DNA from: Mactra quadrangularis
Taxonomy: Eukaryota; Mollusca; Bivalvia; Venerida; Mactridae
Length of the DNA: 64,000 nucleotides
Reading direction: 5' to 3'
NCBI GenBank assembly: GCA_025267735.1
Contig: CM046294.1
Coordinates: 34,007,222 to 34,071,221 of the forward strand
In this document: one piece after another, positions 27,990 through 39,206 of the stretch
How positions within the stretch are numbered: the stretch's first letter is position 1
How the letters are laid out: every line of letters begins with the position of its first letter
The notes under the pieces: model-generated
The model's database searches: none
Told to the model about the DNA's origin: nothing
Seen by the model: the letters and a program-made list of their open reading frames with translations, nothing else
Program-made: the position numbers and the translations under genes

Positions 27990-28287
27990 TACAGGTCGTC
28001 TACGTAAACATTGCGTATATAAACAAAGCCAGTTTTATTACACATCAACATTTAGGAGTGAATTATTTTAACAGTTTTGTGGTTGAGTTATTTAACAATT
28101 TTTTATGAACATGCCATTGTATAAAATTCACAAGGTACCTATAAACTATTTAAAATAAATGTTAAATATCAAAGTGGTATGTTTTAATCCGTAAAATGCT
28201 GTTCATGGATCAGTTTATTCACCTTTTCAATGGGCAAGTCCAATGGTTAAAGTACAAAAACACGCATGACCTAGAATACGACCTGTA
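27990..28287. mobile_element. TA-flanked MITE family M, copy 1
   Basis: The element begins TACAGGTCGT and ends ACGACCTGTA, perfect 10-bp inverted ends that include a TA target duplication. It aligns end to end with 41477-41770. The shared interior includes ACGTAAACATTGCGTATATA, a TAAAATGCTGTTCATG block and a GCATGACCTAGA block near the right end. It encodes no transposase, so it is non-autonomous. The TA duplication favours the Tc1/mariner group, but the TIR is short and the superfamily is an inference. Confidence 0.85.
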
Positions 28288-28777
28288 TGCCACTCTATTA
28301 GACATAGTAAACAAATATCGACTTAACACTTCCCATTCATACAGTACATATAGCAATATTTGAAATCACAATTATTTTAACACCATGACATATATTAGAT
28401 TACATTATATACTCAAGGGGAGGAAGCTTCACGTAAGATAGCTATTAGTATAGGAAGACGAGTCGGTAAATGTCAAAGTAGTATTTAAAATGGGCTTTCC
28501 AGGGAATAGGATTTTTTATTTTATAGACTAGCAATAAAATGGGCGAGCGAAAGAAATACAATAAAATAAGACAAAGCAAAAAACCACTTAAAGTCATTAA
28601 TTGCGATCTAGAGAGATCGACAAAAGTTAAACCTATACACAGAAATGTAAACTACTTAAGAACGGTGAAAACATCATATTAGATTGAATTACAACCATGA
28701 CTGAAGTAAAATCTAAGACGTTTTCTAAATAATGTATGTAAGTAAATTAAATACTAAACCTTTTTTTCTTTTACGTT
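28288..28777. other. Gene-free stretch upstream of the LINE
   Basis: Ordinary AT-rich DNA between the MITE and the LINE target-site duplication. No feature recognised. Confidence 0.4.
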
Positions 28778-28788
28778 AGTTCATTGAC
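28778..28788. repeat. LINE target-site duplication (5')
   Basis: AGTTCATTGAC here is repeated exactly at 33906-33916. The two copies bracket the whole LINE and fix both its ends. Confidence 0.88.
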
Positions 28789-29287
28789 CTCCTATCTTTT
28801 TGGGACCTCTACGTGGTGAGGAGGAGAAACATGTGCCCAGGCATCTCCAGTCTTCCCAACACACTACTTTGGCCTCTGATTCAGGGTAGACGGGTGTCTA
28901 AGTGGGCCCGACATGGTCAATCGGCTGGTCATGCCTTGCCCTTGAATAGTTGCTTACTTGCAAAAGCTTTTTTATTTATGTATTACTAGCATACTCTCAA
29001 TTTGAAAAATCATAACGTGTGTCTACTAAATAAACAGTACTTTTCTTTCAAGTGTATACGTTCAACACATCTATTCGAGAAGGCGGTGGCTCATGGGTCA
29101 ATTGTGTTGATTGTAATCATTTGCAATTGCATGCAAGTATATCTCTCAGGTATCCTTGTGGTGCGGAGGCTGGATACCCACCTCCATTGCACTTCCCCTT
29201 GTTGGAGTCCGAGGTGGCTGGGGAACCTGAGTGATGCATCATTATTAACTTAACCATAGATCCTATAACAACTTCTAAAAACGTTAG
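28789..29287 (+). other. LINE 5' untranslated region
   Basis: GC-richer than the surroundings, with blocks such as GGTGAGGAGGAGAAACATGT near 28815 and TGGAGTCCGAGGTGGCTGGG near 29202. LINE 5' UTRs of this group carry an internal RNA polymerase II promoter, but no defined element can be pointed to here. Small frames inside it (29002-29253, 29052-29234) look fortuitous. Confidence 0.6.
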
Positions 29288-30308
29288 TCTGGCGAATCAC
29301 CCAATAACATTATAAGTGAAAAATTAAGTCAACCATCCTTTCCACGCTGCCTCGTAGTAGAAGCGCTGGGAGATAAACAGTTATCACAATTAAAACCATT
29401 TGTAATTGAAAAGACCATTTATTATTGATTGGAACATCGAAATCGGCCAGGAAGCTCGGTGGTGAAGAACTCCTGATCGAAGTTCAAAGAAAACAGCAAT
29501 CAGATAATTTACTTAATTCAAAATCGTTCTATGGCATCAAATCTTTCTGCACTATCCATAGTACACTAAATTCATCCAAAGGAGTCATTCGCTGCCCTGA
29601 CCTAGCGGAAATGTCAGAGGCAGACATTGTAAAAGAGCTAAGCTATCAATGTATCGGATGCGAAACGCATCTTATCCAATAGAGACGGTAAACGTGTACC
29701 TACACAAACTTACATTCTGACAACCCCATTCTTCCATCTCAACGTTCGCGTTGAGATGTACATAGCTAACCCGATGCAGTGTCACAAATGCTTTAAATAT
29801 GGACATCATGAGTCGAAATGCACTAGTGAGAATATATGTCGTAAATGTAGTACTTCCTTTACTGGTCCGCTTGAAAACTGTTCCCTTGATGTCAAATAAT
29901 CAAACTGTGGGGGCAATCATTTGCAAACTCCCGTTCTTGCTTTGTGCAGTGCAGGTCAACGTATGTAAGTGTTCTCCTCTGGAAATCATTCCAGCAGAAA
30001 AATCGTCTCCTATCCTTTCACGTAATACTTCTAAAGCAAGTACAAGTTCACAGACAATAACATCTACACGTACCTTGTCTGTATCTCAGGCGGGTCTCAC
30101 AGGCTTCTCCGTCTCCTGAGCGGGTGGTTCAGAGTCAATAACCCAAAAAGAAGATTGTCTTGACCGACAGGGTCAAAAAGGCAGAGAGGGGCCTCTCTCG
30201 TCCTCCAATCGATTTGACGCCCTTATGAGTGACGTCGGATCGATAGAGGATGAGGACATGGCTCGTAGTCCTGTTAAGTTTCCAAATAAGTTTTATACTC
30301 TTCGTTGA
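29288..30308 (+). pseudogene. LINE ORF1, gag-like nucleic-acid-binding protein, frameshifted
   Basis: In a live element this protein binds the LINE RNA and forms the RNP. Homology to I/Nimb-type ORF1 runs through three frames. About 29291-29425 carries EALGDKQLSQLKPFVIEK, 29428-29682 carries the LNSSKGVIRC motif, and 29681-29902 carries a CCHC zinc knuckle C-x2-C-x4-H-x4-C at 29780-29821. A second Cys pair (CRKC) and a CGGNH remnant follow but are degenerate. The C-terminal part ends in an acidic stretch and a TGA at 30306-30308, overlapping the start of ORF2. At least three frame changes disable it. The start codon is not clear, so the left boundary is approximate. Confidence 0.8.
29735..29758. 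repeat. 10-bp-armed hairpin inside ORF1
   Basis: CATCTCAACG, a TTCG loop, then CGTTGAGATG: a perfect inverted repeat with a four-base loop, just upstream of the zinc-knuckle codons. An identical arm in coding sequence could be chance or a template-switch event. Confidence 0.8.
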
Positions 30309-33300
30309 ACCATGAGTCAAATTATCGTGGTCTTAAATCTAATTACAACAATCTTCTTTCATTATCGAAATACTCCCCGAAAGTTGTCTGCCTTCAAGAA
30401 ACATTCTTATCTACAAATGATAAAATATCAATAAAGGAGTATGCTCTTTACAGTAAAATATGTACATACACCATGAGAGCATCAGGAGGCTCAATTGCTG
30501 CAAATTGTGTCCCTCAACGACAAATTCAGTTACAAACTAATTTACAAGCTGTAGCTGTTGAAGCAACTTTGCACAAACCTATTTCTTCGTGTTCCTTATA
30601 TCTTCCTCCAAACTTATCTATTTCTGTAGAAGACTTAGAAAAATTAACTAACAACTCCCAGAACCATTATTTCTACTTGGCGATTTAAATGCTCATAATC
30701 TAATACTAGTATTGGGAAGTTCATCTACAAATAATAAAGGCAGCATTACAGAAAAAAATATTGATAACGTTTAACTTTGCCTTTTGAATGACAAGTCGCC
30801 AACTTTTTTACTTCCAGCCACTGGTAGCTCTTCTTGCATAAACCTTACTTTATCACATCCATCAATATACTTACATTTTCTATGTCAGTTCTAGACGAAC
30901 AATTATGGTGGTGACCACTTTCCATTATTGTTAACTTTAAACGACTCTGTTCCAGAAAATAACCGCTCTTATTACAAATTTTCTAAAGCGAATTAGGAAC
31001 AATTTAACAAATTATGCTCTAACAATTTGACAAGTCCAGTTTTTCCACCTCTACAAATAAAGCTTATCTTTTTGCGTCCACTCTATCAAAGATAGCTGAT
31101 TAGTGTATACCAAAAACTTCAATTAAAGATTCAAGGAAAATTAAAAAACCATGGTTTAACGATGAGAGCAGAAAATCAGTTCGGAAACAAAAAGCAGCAC
31201 TTAAAAACTTTAAGATTTGCCCTACAGCTGCAAATCTAGACAATAATAGAATCCTGCGAGCACAAGCTCGTTAAGTTTTCTAAACGGAAATGCAGTCAAT
31301 CATGGCAGTCATATGTTTCAAAAATTAACTCCTACACTCCAATAAAAAAGGTTTGGGAAGCCGTTCGTACAATTAACGGTAAACACAAAAACGTTCCTAC
31401 TGCTCATCTGAAACGTAAAGATTCGAGCATAGCAAAATTAACTTTAGATATAGCCAACACGCTGGCTGAAACTTTTGAACATAATTCTTCCTCTGCATAC
31501 TATTCTGACAAGTTTAATAAAGTTAAATCTTATTTCGAAAATTAATATTAATTACCATTCTAACGACCAAGAATAGTATAACGCCCACTATACTATCGAC
31601 GATTTAACCGATTCTATTAAACATGCCAAAGACACTGCTGCTGGCCTAGATGACATTTAAATATATTATCAATTTTTAAAACACCTCCCACTAGTATCTC
31701 ATCAATTATTGCTTGACATTTTTAATGATATATGGATATCTGGTAAAATTCCAGATTCCTGGAATGAAGCTTTGATTATTCCAATACCGAAAATTGGTAA
31801 AGACAATACTGACCCCCTTAACTATCGACCAATATCTCTTACAAGTTGTATCTGCAAAACCTTTGAACGCATGGTTAATAAACGGCTTATTTCGTATTTA
31901 GAATCAAACTAATTTTTAATCCGGTTTTCGAAAACAGCGAAGTACGAATGATCATTTCGTTCGTCTCGAAACCTTCATAAGGGAGGCTTTTGTCAATAAA
32001 CAACACGTAGTTTCAATTTTCTTCGATCTTGAAAAAGCCAACGATACAACATGGAAATATGGTATTCTTAAAGATTTAAAAGACGCCGGTCTTAACGGTA
32101 GACTGCCTATGTTCATTTTTAGTTGTCTGTCTGACAGAAATTAAAGTTAAAGTAGAATCAACATTATCAGACAGCCACGCACAAGAACAATGCGTGCCAC
32201 AAGGCAATATTATATCTGTTTCACTTTTTGGGCTTAAAATTGATAATACAGTTAAGGTTATAAATCCTGGTACAGATTGCTCATTATATGTTGATGATTT
32301 TTTAATCTGTTATCGATCTAATAATGTTCGAAGTATTGAACGTCAATTACAACAAAACTTGGATAAAATTCAAAAGTGGGCAACAGAAAATGGTTTTAAA
32401 TTTTCCAAGTCAAAAACACTATGTGTACATTTTGTCGATTAGGAAAACGTCATAATGATCCCGAACGTTACATTTCCGGCTCTAAAATAGCGGTAATCAA
32501 TGAAGCTACATTTTTAGGTGTTACATTTGATGTAACAACTCTCTTTTATACCACATTTAAAGTCACTAAAACAAAATGTTTTAAAGCTTTGAATTTTCTT
32601 AAAGTACTTTCACATACTGATTGTGGATCTGATACACAAACATTCTTAAAATTATACAGACGTCTAGTTCGTTCAAAACTAGATTATGGATCACTAGTAT
32701 ACGGATCAGCACGTAAATTGTACTTGCAAATGCTTGATACAATACATATCCAGGGCTTACGTATCGCCACAACCATTTGGCCTGCGGGTCAAAAACGACC
32801 TGAAAATGCTTAATATTAACACTTCATTTGTATTACAAAACTTAGATGAAAATGTCCCTCCGTGGACCTACAACATACCAGACGTTAATATCGACTTATC
32901 AATTTTTCGTAAATCTTTTACTAGCCCAGAAGCATTTAAATCTGAATTCGAATACGTTTTGGAAAAATACAAAGATTTTACACATTTATATACCGACGGT
33001 TCTAAAGATGGTAACAAAGTAGGTTGCGCTGCATATGGAAATTCTTTTGTAGCGAGAATGCGACTGCCCGACAAGACATCTATTTTTACTGCCGAAGTCA
33101 AAGCAATAGATATAGCTTTAACATACATATCAAGTAGTATAAATAACAAGAATATTATTTCTATCTATATCAGATTCTCTATTTGTATTACTGGCCATAC
33201 AAATCGTAGTTCAGACAATACTCTTATTAAAAGTATCGAATTTAAAATTACATTAAATTTTAAAATCTAAAATAGTTTACCTCTGCTGGATACCAAGTCA

Positions 33301-33778
33301 TATTGGTATACATGGAAATGAAATAGTAGACATTTTAGCTAAAGACTCTTTAAACCTTCAACCAGTAGATATTAAATGACCAGGCAGTGATTTCAAGTGT
33401 TCAATCAATACATTAATTAAGTCAAAATGGCAATTAATGTGGAATAATGCTATATTTAATAAGTTACATGACATAAAGCCAACGCTTGATTCATCTTCAT
33501 CAATAATATTTTCTAATCGCCGAGATCAAATAGTCATTACGCGATGTAGAATTGGTCATACCAGATTAACACATTCATACCTTCTCAAAAGAGAGGAAGC
33601 ACCTATGTGTATACCATGTGTAGAACATTTTAATGTCAAACACGTTCTTCTTGGCTGTCAGTGTCATAAATACATCCGTGACAAACATTTTAAAGTTAAC
33701 TCACTTAAAGAACTTTTTGAGTCTATACCATCATATGCGATACTTAGTTTTTTGAAGGAAATAAATGTATATATATAA
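30305..33778 (+). pseudogene. LINE ORF2, endonuclease/reverse transcriptase/RNase H, frameshifted
   Basis: This encodes the enzyme that nicks target DNA and reverse-transcribes the LINE RNA. The apurinic-type endonuclease shows VVCLQETFLS near 30383, GDLNAHN at 30679-30699 and GDHFPLL near 30920, where SDH is usual. The reverse transcriptase shows LNYRPISLTS near 31817, FFDLEKAND near 32020 (Asn where Tyr is usual), VPQG near 32193 and YVDD at 32287-32298. RNase H shows YTDGS at 32989-33003, TAE near 33089 and WIPSHIGIHGNE from 33287; its middle acidic motif is lost. The C-terminus has a Cys/His-rich segment (IPCVEHFNVKHVLLGC) near 33609. The longest open pieces are 31709-31912, 32194-32442, 32421-32813, 32734-33270 and 33437-33778. 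Many frame changes and stops separate them. Confidence 0.88.
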
Positions 33779-33905
33779 TAATATATGGAGCTTTAGATCA
33801 TTAAAATCGATTGAATTAATTGTATCATTAATTGCTTTCGTTGCGATATGACCTTTCTGTGTTGGTGCGCCGTAAAACCCAAACAAACTAACTAACAAAC
33901 TAACA
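33779..33905 (+). other. LINE 3' UTR and AAAC-type tail
   Basis: After the ORF2 stop, a short 3' UTR ends in GATATGACCTTTCTGTGTTG, GTGCGCCGTAAAACCC, then an AAACAAACTAAC-type tail. The GCGCCGTAAAACC box is repeated at 62870-62928 and, inverted, at about 53940-53975. It resembles the SINE family A end. In this kind of LINE the 3' end is what the reverse transcriptase recognises. Confidence 0.8.
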
Positions 33906-33916
33906 AGTTCATTGAC
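33906..33916. repeat. LINE target-site duplication (3')
   Basis: AGTTCATTGAC, identical to 28778-28788. Confidence 0.88.
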
Positions 33917-36900
33917 AAAATTAAACGGATAAACCCGTCTTAGAACATTTCATTTTTCTAGCTTAAAGAAAACATTATTATCAACATGGGATTAGATTTG
34001 TTAGCTTAAACAGAAGTTTAACTTCCTTTTAATGTAAACACACATGTCGTAGCAATAGTTTGACAAATAATTTTTAACATTATTAGAAATTTTAAAAAAC
34101 ACATTTCATGAAGAATGAAATAGGAGAATAAAATTTAATTTCTAAACTTTCATCATGTCACAAAATTAAGATTGAAACAAGCAGATAATGGTATTTTAGC
34201 TAACAGGCACCACACAAGAGGAAATGCACCAATGTGTTAGTCTTTTTAAACAATTGTCACGATATCGATTTAAAAAACACACCTGAAAACCAAACATTGT
34301 TTTGACGTTCATAGTTACACTTATAGACAATATTTGACATATAAAAGCACATTGTTTAAATTAAATAGCACGATAAACTAGTACAGAACAAACTGCTGGT
34401 CTTTTTAACAATGCTTAATGTCAAACAATATAGATAATTATTTCGTCTTAATTAACAAATGATATCTTTAAAAAGATATTCGGCGCTATGCAGGGTTTAT
34501 TTTGTTTGAAATTTAAATAGTTGTAGTGGCTGTTCATTCATACCGCCAGTAGCGCACTACCACGGATGTATAATCAATTACGATAGTGAGTCACCCGTAT
34601 ATAGATATATAAAAGATAGTCAGCAACTAATTAATGTCCGTGCTACGCACCTGTTTATCACAAATATTCAATGGCATCATGTAATTTATCTATTTGTCTA
34701 TTCCGGAAGAGCATTCCATTGGATAAACAGATATAGTAAAGCAAATTGTATTAGTAAAGAATATAGGTCAATAGTTGACTTAGATAGCTGCACGAAAAAC
34801 TGTTCCAATATTATTCATCCGTGAAATCAAATTCATGGAAAGCTGTTAAATATCATTTTTGTTGCAATGTTATTAAAAACGTTTACTATTGTCGTAAGTT
34901 CAAATATTGTTGGTTCATTAACCGACTTGTATTTGTCATTATTGCTAATGACTTTAGCAAATTACAAAGAATATTTTGTACAATGCTTTATGTCGTGATA
35001 AAGGCAATCACTATCAATTGAGACATTTTATCATTAATACATATAACAGTTTGTACCGCTATTGTGATCATTTGTAACTAATATCCCGAAAAACAATAGC
35101 TTTTTATCTTAAAATAAGTTAGTAAATTTCAGAGTGACGTCCTGCTTTCTTCTTTTGATCTTAGTCGATTTATTTATTTATCTTAAAATACACAAACCCT
35201 GATATGCAATATGATATAAAAACACCAACTTCAAGGTTGCCGTTCGTTGTCACAATTTCAAACACCTCACTGTTTGATTTCCCAAAAGTAAAATGGCTTT
35301 AAAATTTTAATATTAGTTTAGTGAATACATATCTGAGTTTGGCGCCCAGTTATATTTCACTAATGTCATTATCTTTAATAAACGTCAATTTCTTAATGAA
35401 CTTATCAACAGTCGCGATAGCTATTGACGGGTAATATTAACAAGCATGAAGATTGATAAAAAATGTGCTTAATAATATCAATTGAGGAACGTTAAATGTG
35501 TACGAGGTTCATTTGTGCTTTAATCAGTAATCCAGATAACTCATTTTAATACAGTTTGTAGTCTCCAAACCTCAATTATTATGAACTTTTGCCAGTCTGA
35601 TGAGTCTCGTACAGCAATATCAATTGTTGACATGTAACACAAGTTATATATCACAGATTTACATCTCAAAATATATCGTGATAGCATTCCGAAACATAAC
35701 ATAAATAACATTATTTCATTACTGGTGTCTCCGAAAATTGTTATTTTCTGTTATTCTACTCACATTGTAAGCTAACAAACCATAAAATGAAATTTCAAAC
35801 TCAAAGACAAAAATGAATAGAATAATCTCACTTTGACTAGTTTAAAGGAATGTAAGCACAATAGGAATCTCTCAAATCTGAACTAATCTACGAAATTGCA
35901 TCAATATATTCAGTTTTTGATTCCTGATAACAGTTATAAAAATACGAATGAATAAAACTTCTAATTTATTTGAACAAGCTATGTCAAGCTATGTTTGCTA
36001 AAAGGTATGTTTCTTGTATTGATGAATAAAAAATACCATTACCAATGATTCGCAAGTAGAATTTTCAATATTTTATTTCTAACAACACATCAGCACCATT
36101 TATTTAATGGTATACCTTTTTACTTCTTTATAGCAATGTTCAAGTTACACATCTCTAAGGAAAATGACAATAAATAACAAAACAAACGATAACACTATAT
36201 TGCAACAATCTCGTGAAATAAGTTTCTTTCTCATGAGAATTTCATACGATACTTAATGCTATTAGTTTGTTTGACAAAGGATGTTTCCAAATGATGTATT
36301 ATATATTTTAGAGATTGATAAAGTCTCCTTTCACTTTGTAGGTTTCATAAAGTATGATGTATGAACAAGATCTAAATAATATACCAACACATAGATAAAA
36401 TATAGCTTCATGAACTTAATAAATGGTAATCATGTTATTGATAGCTTAACACTAGGGCTGCTTATTATAGATATATCTATGCTAGACTTAGTTAGATTTC
36501 TGGTTTTTGTCAACCTGTCAGCTTTTGTGTAATACACCAGGATATTAACATACACAATACTGGATGCGGCTTCAGCAAATGTTTGTCTGTTTAAATGATT
36601 GCGTCGCTTATTTAGTTAGTATTGAAAGGAGATAAATTTGAGATGTTATCCTTAGTTTAAAACCAAACGCTTGAAATCTTGTCTGTATTTTTTATTTTAA
36701 CTGATATGTGTTTCTCAACAAATCATAATATTTTTAGACACCTTTGATGCTTCTTTATAAGTGTTTATGAAACGGTCAATTAAATAGAAAATAAATTATA
36801 TCAACTAATCGTTTAATAAACTCATGCGTCAATACGTGTACTTGTGTTTTAGAGTATTGATTGTAAGCACGCATATGCCTCAATATCTTAAAATATCAAA

Positions 36901-36918
36901 AGTAAATGATGAGTCCAG
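33917..36918. other. Gene-free AT-rich stretch
   Basis: No gene, RNA gene or clear repeat recognised. CTGATGAG at 35598 superficially matches a hammerhead core but lacks its partner (see rejected items). Confidence 0.4.
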
Positions 36919-38355
36919 AGCCCGGCTTCACGAACGCATTTCTATCTTAAATTTCTATATTAACCTTATTTTTTTCTATTTTTAGTATTTTTAAGTTAAA
37001 GTGCGTTTCGCAAACATTTTACAATTTAATCCGATCTTAAAAAGTCTAAGTTAAGAGTAAAAATGTAATCAAGTGAACGGGTAGATTAAACCGAATGTAA
37101 ACATTACTTAAATATAAAAGAATGGTAACGTTCGTCTAAATTTATGTTTGACTGGCTATAGAGTCCCTAGACGACCAAAATTCCGACGAAATGACACTTA
37201 GTGTGGTTTAGAAAGTATGTCGGAAGATAGAATATATCAAAGCTACAGATTTTCTTCTGCTACGATACATTTCATCGTTGAACTTATTCGTCCTATTACC
37301 TATAAACGGAGTATGAGAGTTCCTGCACTACTTCAAGGTTTAATAAATATCTTTATAAATTTATAAATATCTATAAATATCTTTTCTATAGATCGCCAAA
37401 AAAACTTCAAATGTTTTAGGTATCCAGAGTACCAAGGAACTGATGGTCTTCAGAGTACAGTCCTAGATGTAACAGGGGCATGTTTATCAATAATGTCTAA
37501 TGTTGATTTGGTGAATTGAGAAACAAGATCATTTACTTTGGAATTCACCCCAATGATATCATTCAATACACATAAATCCTTTTGCAAAGCAACTTTTGAT
37601 ACACGTTTCCAATTGCGTGACTCCTGTACTTTCTGGACCAGAGGGGTCGAGGCTGGTCAATATTGCAACTGACAAAGCAGTGATTTGAGATGTAGTTGCC
37701 TGACATTGGTTCTGAGTGGAATAGATGCTTGTCCTCTGTCTTGGAGATAATCAGGTCTAGTATAGTAACTGCTTCATTCATCCACATTTAAAAAGATTTT
37801 GAACCATTGCAAAGGGTACTCTTATCACATACATTTGAGATTTTGTATGACACCCCTACACCAAACCCTGCTATCTACCTGTGCATATTTACTTATCACT
37901 TTTTACCCTATTTTTGTATATGCACAATGGTGTTATTTCGGAAAATATTCTTAAAACTCTACAAGGATAGAAAGGAAACAAAAGTAAGATAAATTGTGCA
38001 TAAAAATGAAGCACATTTGATTGATGAACATAAAAAAGAAAAGTCTGAAAAAGTTTTTTAAAAAAAACAGTCAACAATCGAACGTATGCCAGATAAAAGA
38101 GATTTCAAACCCAACAAATTTTCCGCGTACGCTATAGAGACTGTCAAAATATTACGTGGGACATTTAACACTACAATGTAAATGTGTTGGTTTAAGTTTG
38201 GGTTGCTTATATAATTTCAAAATATTCATACTTAACTGAGAATGGCTTCATGAAATTGACTTATATTATTCTATAAGATAGTCACAGTTTAGTACAGAAT
38301 AGTTAAGGCAAACTTAAATCCATTTAAGTTATGAGAGCGTTCATAAAACCGGGCC
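36919..38355. mobile_element. Inverted-terminal-repeat element (family C), composite
   Basis: The left end AGCCCGGCTTCACGAACGC (36919-36937) and the inverted right end GCGTTCATAAAACCGGGCC (38337-38355) match in 15 of 19 positions. AT-rich similarity continues inward (TCTTAAAT / ATTTAAGTT). The right 400 bp or so recurs inverted at 61662-62100, which confirms it as a dispersed element. Its middle holds a minus-strand LINE fragment (37385-37787). No transposase is visible. The end motif resembles a common invertebrate CCCGGTTTTAYGAAC-type repeat end from memory. No clear target duplication, so one element versus two neighbouring ones is unresolved. Confidence 0.55.
37385..37787 (-). pseudogene. 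LINE endonuclease fragment, non-Nimb family
   Basis: Read on the minus strand, the peptide contains TILDLIISKTED and then ISNHCFVSCNI..RP. This matches the end of a LINE apurinic-type endonuclease (usual form HTLDLIIT...LSDHC.V). It continues through a DKHAPVTSRTV and RPSVPWYS linker, typical between endonuclease and reverse transcriptase in CR1/L2/Rex-like LINEs. A frame change near 37560 and a stop before RPSVPWYS show decay. Asn replaces the Asp of the SDH motif. The reverse transcriptase is absent. It differs from the LINE at 28.8-33.9 kb. The clade is uncertain. Confidence 0.7.
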
Positions 38356-39154
38356 AAGTTCTAACAACACTACCTAGCAAATTAACACTAAACTCAAATA
38401 AACATATATAATAACGACCGTCAGATATTTATTTGAACTACGAAGAGAACATTTGGCAAACATTACCTAAATGGTTACTTATGAAATAAAGGATACATCC
38501 AATTTTAGATTTATTTTTGTACATGACTCATGTGCATTTCGTTTGTACGATATTTTGTATAATATGATTTAATTTACATTCAATGGTATTATTTATATTT
38601 TATCAATGCTGTATTAGGAGCAAACGTAACATAACTTAATGATTGGTTTTGTTTTCTCTAATAAACTTTGTATAAAAGGGTCACATTATCGTCTAAGATG
38701 CATATTTAGTGTATCAAATGTTCACTTTATTTCCTGAGAATTATTTCTGATTTATCAATGGTTGTCAGAGTACAAAAGCAGAATAAAGCAGTTATCACAT
38801 AATGACCAACATGCAAAATATTCATAAATAGAAACTTGTTGCTCTGCCAATTATATTTAATATCCATATTAATAGTTATATTAACTATTGATTCATTGCT
38901 TATCGGCGTCTTGAGAATTACAAAACACAGTGTAATAATATATACAAACGGGAAGTGTCACGTAAACGCTTTAGAAATCTCATTATATATAAAATATCTG
39001 TACATGTTCCAGTCGTCAGTTCTATGGTATCTCTGAAGATTGCTTTACAGTTGGATCGATATTGTCAACATCATATCACTGTGTTGACTATATTGTCATA
39101 TCTCAAAGTTAGGTATTTGTATCTATCAAGTAAACATGCGCGTCACTTTCTCCT

Positions 39155-39206
39155 TATCAAAACAACAGAATTAAATTTCTTATCAAAACAACAGAATTAA
39201 ATTTCT
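39155..39206. repeat. 26-bp perfect tandem duplication
   Basis: TATCAAAACAACAGAATTAA followed by ATTTCT occurs at 39155 and again at 39181 without mismatches. Exact identity suggests a recent slippage or repair event, or a local assembly duplication. Confidence 0.9.

Larger units (their letters stand above)
28789..33905 (+). mobile_element. Nearly full-length I/Nimb-type LINE, inactivated
   Basis: A 5117-bp non-LTR retrotransposon lies between exact 11-bp target-site duplications. Order: 5' UTR of about 0.5 kb, ORF1 (nucleic-acid-binding protein with a CCHC knuckle), ORF2 (endonuclease, reverse transcriptase, RNase H, Cys/His C-terminus), a short 3' UTR and an AAACAAACTAAC-type tail. An RNase H domain after the reverse transcriptase, plus this type of ORF1, favours the I superfamily (I or Nimb clade) over Jockey or L1. 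That clade call comes from family knowledge, not a tree. Frameshifts and stops in both ORFs mean this copy is dead. Parts of the same family recur at 62491-63472. Confidence 0.9.

Noticed and set aside
29799..30119. 106-codon frame as LINE ORF1
   Set aside because: The zinc-knuckle homology is in a different frame (29681-29902). This frame is a shadow.
32868..33149. Minus-strand 93-codon frame inside the LINE
   Set aside because: It is antisense to the RNase H domain, whose motifs read on the plus strand.
35598..35630. Hammerhead ribozyme core (CTGATGAG)
   Set aside because: The required GAAA segment and closing stems are absent.
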